DNA from: Sulfobacillus benefaciens
Lineage (GTDB): Bacteria; Bacillota; Sulfobacillia; Sulfobacillales; Sulfobacillaceae
Reading direction: 5' to 3'
Assembly (NCBI GenBank): GCA_003023695.1
Contig: PXYW01000030.1
Location: 1-63,277, forward strand
Length of the DNA stretch: 63,277 nucleotides
Shown here: positions 53,196-60,953 of the stretch, piece by piece
Layout: each line of letters begins with the position of its first letter
How positions within the stretch are numbered: the stretch's first letter is position 1
The notes under the pieces: generated by a model
What the model was told of the DNA's origin: nothing
The model's input: the letters and a program-made list of their open reading frames with translations, nothing else
Databases searched by the model: none
Position numbers and translations under genes: made by a program

Positions 53196-54449
53196 CTATG
53201 CAAACGCAGTATGAACAGAAGTCAAGGCCTCCCCATAACGTTGCCCTCCATGTCTCAAAAATAAGTCAAGAGGGGTAACCATGACCTGGTTGGCTAAGAC
53301 GGGGTCTCGGTCAGGATCCGTTCTATAGCCGACAAAAGCATGGATAGCCCAATGGCGGTCCTTATAATAGCCCAGATACAAAAGTACGTGTCCAGGCATG
53401 TAGAGTTCGTCTCCGAGCTTCGCTTGGCGAAGATCTCGATCCCAATCATCGGTGACCGTTGTCCGTAATGGCAAGGCATTTTTTTGAGATTTGCTATTAC
53501 GTGGCAACTGCACCCCTATGGTGCGATACACATCCATGATGAAACTGCTGCAATCATGCCGGTCAAAACTGTCGCCCCACCCGTAACGCTCACCCAACAG
53601 AGCAAAGGCACTCTCTAATAAGGAGCCACGATGGGGAGGCAAGAATCCTTTAACGGCTTTCGCTTGTTTTGAGATTAAGCCTTTCTCGACGAGCATGGCC
53701 CCATCAGGATCACGAGTAGGAAACAAAATAGGGTAGTGCCAGAAAGAGGTTTGTCTCCCATAAGCCGAATCCGTTGCAGCTGTCGAAAGGTCCAACGGAA
53801 GCCAGGCGCCGAATTCCACAGGAATCGGCAACGCATTTCTCTGGTAAGGATTTGGCTCGATCACGACCCCACGGCCGGTAACTACAAGCGGTTGAGATAG
53901 TTCAGCATATTTTAGGAAGGATGGCAAGTTGCACCAAGCTATGTAGCGTTTTTCCACCCAGCCTTGATATGTCCGTGATTGCACCAGGTACCACTCCTGA
54001 TCATAACTCTCGCCGAGAATTAGAACCGCTTCAAATGTATGCAACGCGGTTTGTTGCACTTGATCGAATTCCCGGTCGTCTTGACTGCGATAGATACGGG
54101 TATGCGTGGCAAAAGAGTTCATGGGAGCACGGCTGATACTAAAACCATATCTTTCGCTCACTGCCTTCGGCACACTATTGTTGCTGATTTGAACACGCAT
54201 TTCGTCTGTTAGTCGGTTTCCGTCAGCTAGATGCCCTTCGGGTACTGGAGCCACCGGTTGTATCCACCGTAGTGGATCGCCGAAGTTGTCCAGCATCTTG
54301 GATAAATTGACCACTTGACCCGAGGATACCAAGAGGGTATTAAAGGACGGGACATCTAGAGTCGATGCCGTCGTACAAAACATCTGCCAGAATTGGGATG
54401 TCAACATCTCTGGGGTCAACTGCAATTCCTTCAGGTAATCGTGTTCCAT
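53196..54449 (-). CDS. ykfC: Cytoplasmic NlpC/P60 peptidase, YkfC-like murein-peptide hydrolase
   Basis: 417 residues without a signal peptide. SH3-like domains (residues about 120-270) precede an NlpC/P60 domain with catalytic Cys in SFDRHDCSSFIMDVYRTIG and His in HWAIHAFVGY. This matches YkfC, which splits L-Ala-gamma-D-Glu from recycled murein peptides inside the cell. The frame opens inside the upstream gene; ATG 54449, 4 nt after the epimerase stop and preceded by GAGGAG, is the start. The pairing with the epimerase supports the call. Confidence 0.82.
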   Translation of the reverse strand: MEHDYLKELQLTPEMLTSQFWQMFCTTASTLDVPSFNTLLVSSGQVVNLSKMLDNFGDPLRWIQPVAPVPEGHLADGNRLTDEMRVQISNNSVPKAVSERYGFSISRAPMNSFATHTRIYRSQDDREFDQVQQTALHTFEAVLILGESYDQEWYLVQSRTYQGWVEKRYIAWCNLPSFLKYAELSQPLVVTGRGVVIEPNPYQRNALPIPVEFGAWLPLDLSTAATDSAYGRQTSFWHYPILFPTRDPDGAMLVEKGLISKQAKAVKGFLPPHRGSLLESAFALLGERYGWGDSFDRHDCSSFIMDVYRTIGVQLPRNSKSQKNALPLRTTVTDDWDRDLRQAKLGDELYMPGHVLLYLGYYKDRHWAIHAFVGYRTDPDRDPVLANQVMVTPLDLFLRHGGQRYGEALTSVHTAFA

Positions 54450-54453
54450 TCTA

Positions 54454-55533
54454 CTACTCCTCTTGCTGGGGGTCCGACCAGTCAATACCGATTCCAAGGC
54501 CTGTTGGAAGGGTAATAGCTCCTCCGGTATATTGAATTCCGCCAGTCGCTTGAGGGTCGGACAAAAAATATGCGGCGTCCAAATCCACATAGTCTGCCTG
54601 ATACGTGGTGGCAAACATCGCCGCAGCGGTAACCGAAGCCATACCCTCCATCATACTGCCGACCATCAGCTTGACTCCGGAAGATCGAACCAACTCGGCC
54701 ATGAGTCGTGCAGTGGACAATCCTCCGCATTTCATCAGCTTGATATTCACAATGTCGGCAGCCTTCGAATCTAATACCCGAAGCAACTGTTCCATTCCAA
54801 ACACGCTTTCATCAGCGGCAATCGGAATTGGACTCCGACGGGTCACTTCGCGTAACCCTTGAATATCATGAGACACCACCGGCTGTTCAATGAAGGCTAT
54901 GTCAAACTCAGCCAAGACTTCGGCTGCAGCGATGCTTTCCCGCACCGTCCAGGCTTGGTTAGGGTCAAGCCACATCTGCACCTTTTCAGGAACTGCCTGA
55001 CGAACGGCGATGACTCGTTCAACGTCATGACCATCATGGCCGCCTACTTTGATCTTGAGATGATGAAAGCCCTGTTCTACCAATCCCCGTGCCTGTTCCA
55101 CCATGGCACTAATGTCTCCTAAACTCACGGTGGCGTCCGTCCACAAAGGATGGGAGATCCCGCCCAAGTATGACAGCAAAGATTCGTTACGGTATTTGGC
55201 GTAAAGGTCGTGAAGCGCAATATCTGCAGCCGCCTTCGCCGAGAAGTTTCCCACGATAGATCGCGCCAGTACCATGAGTGTGTGGGGGACGTCTGTCAAG
55301 TCCTGCCCGATTAACGCGGGCAGGATATATTCTTCCAATGCTGCAACAATCGATGAAGCGGTTTCTCCTGTAATAGCCCCAGTGGGCGCTGCCGAACCTA
55401 TACCCAATAGGCCAACATCAGTGCTTAGTGCCACCCGAATTTCTTCGACGGCCGTGACCGTACGCAAAGCCGTATGAAAAGGTGATGTTAACGGCAACAT
55501 TGAACGCGTCACCCGATAATTTTTGAGTTTCAC
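54454..55533 (-). CDS. ykfB: L-Ala-D/L-Glu epimerase, enolase superfamily
   Basis: 359 residues. The muconate-lactonizing-enzyme-type active site is complete: Lys pair in HLKIKVGGHDG, metal ligands in WLDPNQAW, FIEQPV and IAADESVFG, and the second Lys in VNIKLMKCGG. Two Lys acting as acid/base with this motif set is the dipeptide epimerase arrangement. It interconverts L-Ala-D-Glu and L-Ala-L-Glu. With ykfC downstream it forms a murein-peptide recycling operon, as in Bacillus ykfABCD, though ykfA and ykfD are absent. Confidence 0.85.
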   Translation of the reverse strand: MKLKNYRVTRSMLPLTSPFHTALRTVTAVEEIRVALSTDVGLLGIGSAAPTGAITGETASSIVAALEEYILPALIGQDLTDVPHTLMVLARSIVGNFSAKAAADIALHDLYAKYRNESLLSYLGGISHPLWTDATVSLGDISAMVEQARGLVEQGFHHLKIKVGGHDGHDVERVIAVRQAVPEKVQMWLDPNQAWTVRESIAAAEVLAEFDIAFIEQPVVSHDIQGLREVTRRSPIPIAADESVFGMEQLLRVLDSKAADIVNIKLMKCGGLSTARLMAELVRSSGVKLMVGSMMEGMASVTAAAMFATTYQADYVDLDAAYFLSDPQATGGIQYTGGAITLPTGLGIGIDWSDPQQEE

Positions 55534-55613
55534 TAAGGTTCCACTTCCCTAATTGGTCTATACAACTTAACTTAGTTTATCATGGCCGCGGGAAGAGGAA
55601 CAAGAGACACCGT

Positions 55614-56621
55614 TTATGGATGTCTCGGTTCTCCTTTAGGTGCAATGTTGGATTGAGGCTCGGCCATCCAACGTTGAGCCTTAGGAACAGGATGTAAAGA
55701 TTGTACCGCGAGGTAGCTAATCAGAGTAAAGAGCAGCATAAGATTTCCCACGTGCAACAGATAGGGACCAGTTCCCAGATGGCTTAGCGCCAAGTTCGCT
55801 CCTGTGAGGATTTGCAAGAACACGATTATCACCAACCACCCCGCTCCACGGTACAAATCTGGTCGGGTGCTTTTCTGCTTACGCAATTGCCATAGAAGCT
55901 CTATCACCAAGATAGCCAATATGATGGCAGCTACCCGGTGGGCAAAATCTAATCCAATATTGCCATATAGGGGCGGGATGACTTGTCCGTTGCATAGCGG
56001 CCATCCGGTACACGCTTCGCCGGCACTCCGAAAAGCTACGTATGAACCCAGATAGATGGCTAAATATGTGTAGACCCACACAATCCAAATGCGCCATACC
56101 AAACCCTTGGGCAACACTAGGGACCGATATTGCAACCCCGCTTGTTGGCCGTCAGCTAGGCGGTCCATTTGCCAGAGAAAGGCGGCTAACAACGCCACAC
56201 CTACCATGGCCAAAAATCCAAATCCCAAGTGGAGCGCCAAAATTGCCGGCGGATTGACAAACAATACGGCTAGGGCTCCCAAAGCCGATTGCACAATAAT
56301 AAAGCCAATACCGATGATGGCAAAGACCTTAGCTTCCACCCAATCGCGATAGCGGATCCAAGCCCAAATCATAAAAATTGTGGCAATCAGGGCAAATCCT
56401 CCCACGATCATGCGATGCCCAAACTCAATTAGTACATGCTCGTTGTTGAGATTAGGAATGAGTTGTCCATTGCACAGTGGCCAATCTGGCCCACAACCTA
56501 AAGCCGAATTGGTCTGTGTGTCCAAAAATCCTACCAGGTTGACTAAAGCCATTCCTACAGCCGAGATTACCGCTAAAATCTTTAACAGCCGTGGGGGTTT
56601 TGTTACGCGAATGTGACACAC
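55614..56621 (-). CDS. ctaA: Haem A synthase (CtaA/Cox15)
   Basis: About 335 residues with eight membrane helices in two four-helix halves. Each half has the loop with paired Cys and PLCNG: GCGPDWPLCNGQLIPNLN and ACTGWPLCNGQVIPPLYG, followed by haem-ligand His residues in EFGHRMIVGG and DFAHRVAAII. It converts haem O to haem A for cytochrome oxidase. The GTG at 56621 overlaps the GGAGG ribosome site, so initiation is more likely at an in-frame ATT at 56612, 8 nt after GGAGG. No ctaB is adjacent. Confidence 0.9.
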   Translation of the reverse strand: MCHIRVTKPPRLLKILAVISAVGMALVNLVGFLDTQTNSALGCGPDWPLCNGQLIPNLNNEHVLIEFGHRMIVGGFALIATIFMIWAWIRYRDWVEAKVFAIIGIGFIIVQSALGALAVLFVNPPAILALHLGFGFLAMVGVALLAAFLWQMDRLADGQQAGLQYRSLVLPKGLVWRIWIVWVYTYLAIYLGSYVAFRSAGEACTGWPLCNGQVIPPLYGNIGLDFAHRVAAIILAILVIELLWQLRKQKSTRPDLYRGAGWLVIIVFLQILTGANLALSHLGTGPYLLHVGNLMLLFTLISYLAVQSLHPVPKAQRWMAEPQSNIAPKGEPRHP

Positions 56622-56645
56622 CTCCCTGGCATTTTACTGTCTGTG

Positions 56646-56673
56646 ATTGTACCGCTCAAGAATATTTTGTCAA
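56646..56673 (-). promoter_or_regulatory. ctaA promoter
   Basis: On the minus strand, TTGACA (56673-56668), 16 nt spacer, TACAAT (56651-56646). Confidence 0.7.
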
Positions 56674-56823
56674 AAACGCATTCTTAGGGTAGCTCTTTTA
56701 CTGGCATCCTATCAAGGTCCGAAATGACTACAGCGACCACAGCGCTTCCTCGAGCCCCAGTCGCGCTCATGATACAATAAGAAGAGTGATCCGCCTTTGG
56801 GGCACCTCCGAGGAGGAATATTC

Positions 56824-57702
56824 ATGGCCCATCACCATGCCCACGAAGATGCCTCACCGATTGGGCGCACATTTGCCATTACCGCCTTGTTGCTCATCAT
56901 CAAAGTCGCTGGGGCCATTTTATCTGGCAGTTTGGCCTTATGGGCCGATGCCGGGCACTCGGTAACGGACTTGGCGGCGGTAGGACTGTCGTGGTATGCA
57001 TGGCATCAGGCTAAAAAACCAGCAACCTCCACCCTTACCTTTGGCTATTTTCGCAGCGAAATTTTAGCCGCCTTAGTCAACAGCGTGATATTGTTGATTT
57101 TAACCCTTGGCTTGTTGCTCGAAGCGATCATGCGGTTTTTTCATCCTACCGCGGTCAACCCTTTCGCTATGCTGATTACTGCGGTTATAGCCCTAGGGGG
57201 CGATCTTTATCTCGCCCACGGATTGAAGGGCCATGCCAACGTCAATATTCGCAGCACCTGGCTCCATATCGTCAGTGACGCCGCTGGGTCCTTCGCCGTG
57301 GTTATAGGCGCAATAGTCATAGCCACCACTGGCTGGACGCCAGTGGACCCTATGCTCACGATCCTTATTGCTGCGTTGATTTCCTGGGGCGCCTGGCAAA
57401 TTATCACAGAAACGGTGGCGGTACTCATGGAAGCTACGCCTAAAAATCTTGACGTGCATCATTTAGTTGCCACCATGGGACAAATAGAGGGCATTATCCG
57501 GGTACATGACGTGCATGTGTGGAGTGTCACCACCGGAAAAAATGCTCTAGCTTGCCATGTCGTGCTTGCCCCAAACATTTCCATGAAAGATAGTCAGACA
57601 ATATTGCGCCAAGTCGACTTAGCGCTCCGTCTAGAAGGCATTGAACACATGACGATCCAGATGGAGACATCTGATGCAGATCATGATGAGCCCTCATGGT
57701 AA
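56824..57702 (+). CDS. Cation diffusion facilitator (Zn/Co/Cd efflux)
   Basis: About 292 residues, six membrane helices and a cytoplasmic ferredoxin-like domain. The zinc site of helix 2 is in LWADAGHSVTDLAAV and that of helix 5 in WLHIVSDAAGSFAVV (H-x3-D pairs). The N-terminus is His-rich (MAHHHAHEDA). CzcD/ZitB type, exporting divalent metal by proton antiport. GAGGAGG before ATG 56824 fixes the start. No metal riboswitch was seen in the 5' region. Confidence 0.9.
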   Translation: MAHHHAHEDASPIGRTFAITALLLIIKVAGAILSGSLALWADAGHSVTDLAAVGLSWYAWHQAKKPATSTLTFGYFRSEILAALVNSVILLILTLGLLLEAIMRFFHPTAVNPFAMLITAVIALGGDLYLAHGLKGHANVNIRSTWLHIVSDAAGSFAVVIGAIVIATTGWTPVDPMLTILIAALISWGAWQIITETVAVLMEATPKNLDVHHLVATMGQIEGIIRVHDVHVWSVTTGKNALACHVVLAPNISMKDSQTILRQVDLALRLEGIEHMTIQMETSDADHDEPSW

Positions 57703-57920
57703 GGCGATTGCACGTTGCTGAGAGGGATTAGGAGGGCACTGGCTTGCCAGAGGAAGATGCCGAGAAGAGGAAAGGCCACACTCCTCTCCCCTCCATCGAG
57801 GGAGACAAAGGTCAGACGCACAATGGATGTGTAGGCTGGTCCAGAGTTTTAGGCTGCTGCTGACACCACTACCCTCGTGGTATAATTTGGAGATGAAAGG
57901 GGTGTTGTATCACGGAAAAA
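57703..57920 (+). promoter_or_regulatory. Leader and promoter region of the Sec fusion gene
   Basis: 218 bp without a gene. TATAAT (57881-57886) with a CTGACA-like -35 (57860-57865, 15 nt spacer) precedes AAAGGGG (57896-57902). Upstream GC-rich dyads do not match a known RNA. No terminator for the metal exporter is clear. Confidence 0.45.
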
Positions 57921-58703
57921 GTGCCGTTGTTACCTGTAGACAATGAATTGGCTATCGATTTATGGTACGAAGGACCTACGTTCTTGATTGCAGATAAGCC
58001 TTTTGGCGTATCAGTTTATCCTATGGAAAGTCATTCACGGGGGACCTTGGTCAATGCCTTATTGCAATCCAATCGATGGCTCGCGGAAATGGAAACGAGT
58101 ATATCTCCGGGAGTAATTCACGTTTTGCGTCCGGAAGATCGCGGCCTGACCCTTGTGGCCAAGAGTGACGACATGGCATCCGAGCTACGTGAATTGTATC
58201 AAAAAAGCGCGATTACCTTCAGTTACCGGGTCCAGGTCCCATCTTCCATCAAACCTACAGCAACCGACGCGGTCCGAATTTTTGACACCCACGCGTATGG
58301 AGAATTAACAATCTATGATATTGACTCTCCGGTAGGAAATACCGAAGAAGTAGCACGAAAATGGCTGGGGCCAGAAGCAATGCATCTGGCGCGTTTTGTT
58401 TGTTATCGGATGATAGTGCCAACACCCACTAAGATGTTTCAGATTGGCCTTGGGGAACGCGTTTTGTTGCCCGATATCGACCTTTACACCGCCCCGACCT
58501 GAAGCGTGTGCAACGGCACGAAAGAGTTTCTTTCGTCTTACGGTTTTGGTTATGTAGACCATACACTTACTGATCGGGCCAATGTCGAGCGCATGAAAAT
58601 TTTAAGTCGGGGTGAACGGGGCATCCCCGTGATCGTGATGAATGGGGTCGTGAGCATTGCTTTAGACCGCCATCGGCTTAAGTCCCACCTGGGGTTGTAT
58701 TAA
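57921..58703 (+). CDS. Degenerate pseudouridine-synthase-like domain fused through selenocysteine to a U-x-x-C glutaredoxin domain
   Basis: 260 residues if TGA at 58500-58502 is Sec (codon 194). Residues 1 to about 150 resemble RluA pseudouridine synthases (IADKPFGVSVYP, RGTLVNALLQ, RGLTLVAKSDDM), but the R-L-D catalytic motif is HVLRPEDRGL, so the Asp is lost. The end of this part, LPDIDLYTAPT, is a glutaredoxin first strand; Sec then gives U-S-V-C, followed by NGTKEFLSSYGFGYVDHTLT, cis-Pro loop RGIPVIVMNG, and a final helix. The C-terminal part has no ribosome site of its own. AAAGGGG lies 18 nt before GTG 57921 but 6 nt before an in-frame ATC (57909), so the true start may be non-standard. 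A SECIS-like hairpin follows the UGA. Confidence 0.82.
58518..58536 (+). promoter_or_regulatory. Bacterial SECIS-like hairpin in the fusion gene
   Basis: ACGAAAGA (58518-58525), loop GTT, TCTTTCGT (58529-58536), a perfect 8 bp stem beginning 15 nt after the UGA. Spacing, stem length and loop size equal those at 52053-52071, though the stem sequence differs. Confidence 0.78.
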
Positions 58704-58720
58704 TAACACCGCGAATCCTT

Positions 58721-58743
58721 GGGAGCCCGTGTTACGGGTTCCC
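58721..58743 (+). terminator. Hairpin after the Sec fusion gene
   Basis: GGGAGCCCGT / ACGGGTTCCC (58721-58730 with 58734-58743), 10 bp with one G-T pair and a GTT loop. No T-run, so termination efficiency is uncertain; it also lies beyond the stop of the convergent DUF1003-like gene. Confidence 0.55.
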
Positions 58744-58772
58744 CTTGGGAAGTTGGGGTTTGTATGCCCCGC

Positions 58773-59147
58773 TCATGGTTGAGGTTTGGATGGAGAATTT
58801 TCTTCGGTCTCCTCCAGTGCAGATAGTTCTTGGTGTACCCGGTTTAAGTCGGTGTCTATATGTTCCAGCAGCAAATTGAGTTTTTTTACAATTTCAAACT
58901 CCCTTTGTTCTCGTGCCTGATTGGACCTGTTTAATACCATTTGGCCCACCGCCAGTACTGGAAGCATAAGCGCTTGAAAGAGATTAACCCAATATAGCAT
59001 CACTGGGTAATTAGGCGAATTATCCCAATGCATCAGAGGAGAGCCCCACATCCAAAGACCGATAAATACCACAAATCCATAGAGAAACCACATGGATGTC
59101 ACCAAGCGAGTAATACCACTAGCAATCCGGTCATTCCAGTTGGTCAT
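58773..59147 (-). CDS. DUF1003-like small membrane protein
   Basis: About 124 residues. WNDRIASGITRLVTSMWFLY and the two membrane helices that follow (to about residue 70) match the DUF1003 pattern; the C-terminal part is a charged coiled coil (EFEIVKKLNLLLEHIDTDLN). Shorter than most DUF1003 proteins. CAGGAG spaced 6 nt from ATG 59147 sets the start. Function unknown. Confidence 0.6.
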   Translation of the reverse strand: MTNWNDRIASGITRLVTSMWFLYGFVVFIGLWMWGSPLMHWDNSPNYPVMLYWVNLFQALMLPVLAVGQMVLNRSNQAREQREFEIVKKLNLLLEHIDTDLNRVHQELSALEETEENSPSKPQP

Positions 59148-59434
59148 TGTCATCTCCTGATCTTCGCAGATTAATATCATTAGTGTTCCACATCAGTCTC
59201 AACAATAGGCAAAAATAAAAATTCTGGGGATCTGTATTTCGTCACCAACCCCGGCCTAAGACCGCTCGCCGGAAGGCCTCTTCGTGCAAACGTTGGTCTT
59301 TTACGACAGGGGACTTGCTTTAGCACACATGGTCCTGATCATTGGGGCTTAGCGCCAGATGGCGCTGGATTTTTGGAGAGCCTCGAGGAGAAGAACGCAG
59401 AATTCGCTTATAGATTATTCGTCCCCAGAGTCAC

Positions 59435-59593
59435 TCACCAGAATTGGCTAATAATGAACCACACAGATCCCTGATCGGCGTTTATAGCGAACCCAGATTG
59501 TCGATGAAGCCGCCGGGCCCGCACGTTCAGGACAATCTCCATAATAATCCATACAGCCCACAAGGCCCAAAATAGCAAAGTATGGAGATTCAC
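59435..59593 (-). pseudogene. Truncated isoprenylcysteine methyltransferase-like membrane protein
   Basis: About 52 residues from a GTG preceded by AGGGAGG. One hydrophobic helix (LLFWALWAVWIIMEIVL) and then ARRLHRQSGFAINADQGSVW, which resembles the N-terminus of ICMT-like methyltransferases (D-x-G-S). It stops at TGA where the family continues for over 100 residues. Reading through the TGA gives no family likeness and a stop 8 codons later, so this is a fragment rather than a selenoprotein. Confidence 0.4.
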
Positions 59594-60078
59594 AAAATCC
59601 TCCCTTTTCATTGGCATTAAACCTGAGGAGATCGACCATTATGCTTCCTCTGACATTTTGTGGACCCCCTCCGGTAAAGTCCACTGGCAGGATAATGCTG
59701 TCACAAACCATTTCCTTACTACACTACGGGTGAACTTTCACGGTAAGGTTTCGGCCTGCAATACAAGGCGCTGCAGTCGGAGGCGCGCTTTTTTGGACAC
59801 AGAGTGAAGCTCTAGACAGTGCCCACGGGACATCGTCCAGCCCTCTGCTGTCATCCCTCCAGTTATGATTCGTAAGGTCTAAAGTTTCAGGGAGATGGCG
59901 TTTGGCTATCTCCCACCCATCCATCGCCGTTACTCGTCCGAACTAAAACATACACTCGCGGATTGTGTTAGCCAAAGTGTTTTTGCTTTACCAAATTTGC
60001 GTGCAAAGGCTAAACTAACCTTGTGACAAGGTTTTTATTGGCGCAAAAAACCACTTGCTGTTCATCCGAGGAGGTCTC
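59594..60078. other. Gene-poor stretch upstream of comEB
   Basis: 485 bp with no convincing gene. A minus-strand frame at 59724-59924 lacks a ribosome site and family likeness. No strong promoter pair, repeat or RNA structure was recognised. Confidence 0.35.
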
Positions 60079-60546
60079 ATGGTATCCGATCCCCGTCTCT
60101 CATGGTCAGAGTACTTTATCCTGATGAGTCAGTTGATAGCTACTCGGTCTACCTGTCCCAGGCGTGCGGTGGGCGCGGTATTGGTACGGGAACATCGGGT
60201 GATAGCCACTGGATACAACGGATCCCCGGCGGGTCAACCGCATTGCACCGAAGTTGGATGCCTATTGGAACATGGCCATTGTGTCCGCACAATCCATGCG
60301 GAACTTAATGCGTTGCTGCAATGCGCTAAATATGGCATTGCAGCTGGTGGCGTTGACTTGTATTGTACAGACCTCCCCTGCCGGAACTGTGCTCGCGCAC
60401 TGGTCCAATCAGGTATTCGGTCGATTTATTTTGTTCGGCATTACGACAGTCCGGAAACCGTGCAACTGGCCAAAGAATATGGTATACGTTTAATCCAGCT
60501 TTCGATGCCTAAATTGCCGCCAATGCCCTTCGCTGATCCTCATTAG
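60079..60546 (+). CDS. comEB: dCMP deaminase (ComEB-like)
   Basis: 155 residues. Zinc deaminase motifs TIHAELNALLQCAKYG and TDLPCRNCARALVQSG, with the extra metal-binding residues CTEVGCLLEHGHCVRTIHAE seen in ComE-type deoxycytidylate deaminases. It supplies dUMP for thymidylate synthesis. GAGGAGG before ATG 60079 gives the start. Its stop overlaps the convergent dsrE-like stop by 4 bp. Confidence 0.88.
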   Translation: MVSDPRLSWSEYFILMSQLIATRSTCPRRAVGAVLVREHRVIATGYNGSPAGQPHCTEVGCLLEHGHCVRTIHAELNALLQCAKYGIAAGGVDLYCTDLPCRNCARALVQSGIRSIYFVRHYDSPETVQLAKEYGIRLIQLSMPKLPPMPFADPH

Positions 60547-60890
60547 AATGTCAGGACAGCATATCCCTCCTCAAGCCGGGTGGCAACTTCGACTCCGCCG
60601 CGCACAATCCGGGCGTCAAACATTTGATCTCGGGTCAATCCGAGGTTTTCCAACGACATTTCACACACCGCCAAGTCAACCCCGGCTTGACGCAATTGTT
60701 CAAGCATCTGCCCAAATTGGGCCGAGTTTCTTTGATTAGACCGAAAGATTTCTACACCGGGACCCAGAGCCAAAAACTCTGTCGCCATGCCTCTGGTTTT
60801 TTGAACCATCAATGTCATTTGTAAGATGGCGTTTGCCCTCACAAATGCCTCTTTACCCGTGGTTAATACGACTAACGTGCCTTTTGACAT
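60543..60890 (-). CDS. DsrE family protein
   Basis: About 115 residues (TLVVLTTGKEAFVRANAILQ; GVDLAVCEMSLENLGLTRDQ). DsrE-like Rossmann fold; the single Cys in LAVCEMS is at the usual place of the reactive Cys. GGAGG 7 nt before ATG 60890 sets the start. It is a paralogue of the ars-operon DsrE protein. A role in sulfur trafficking is likely but unproven. Confidence 0.75.
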   Translation of the reverse strand: MSKGTLVVLTTGKEAFVRANAILQMTLMVQKTRGMATEFLALGPGVEIFRSNQRNSAQFGQMLEQLRQAGVDLAVCEMSLENLGLTRDQMFDARIVRGGVEVATRLEEGYAVLTF

Positions 60891-60953
60891 GCCCACACCT
60901 CCGTTTTCTTCCCTTCGACCACACAGTTTCGCTGGTTGTCTACACTGCTTGCC

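Noticed and set aside
57703..57880. RNase P RNA or tRNA-Sec in the GC-rich stretch before the Sec fusion gene
   Set aside because: A short GAGGAAAGGCC resembles RNase P, but the remaining conserved regions and length are absent. No T-loop, TCA anticodon or 8 bp acceptor stem was found for tRNA-Sec.
59405..59440. Read-through of TGA in the ICMT-like fragment
   Set aside because: The extension is only about 8 codons, lacks family likeness and has no Cys partner or hairpin.
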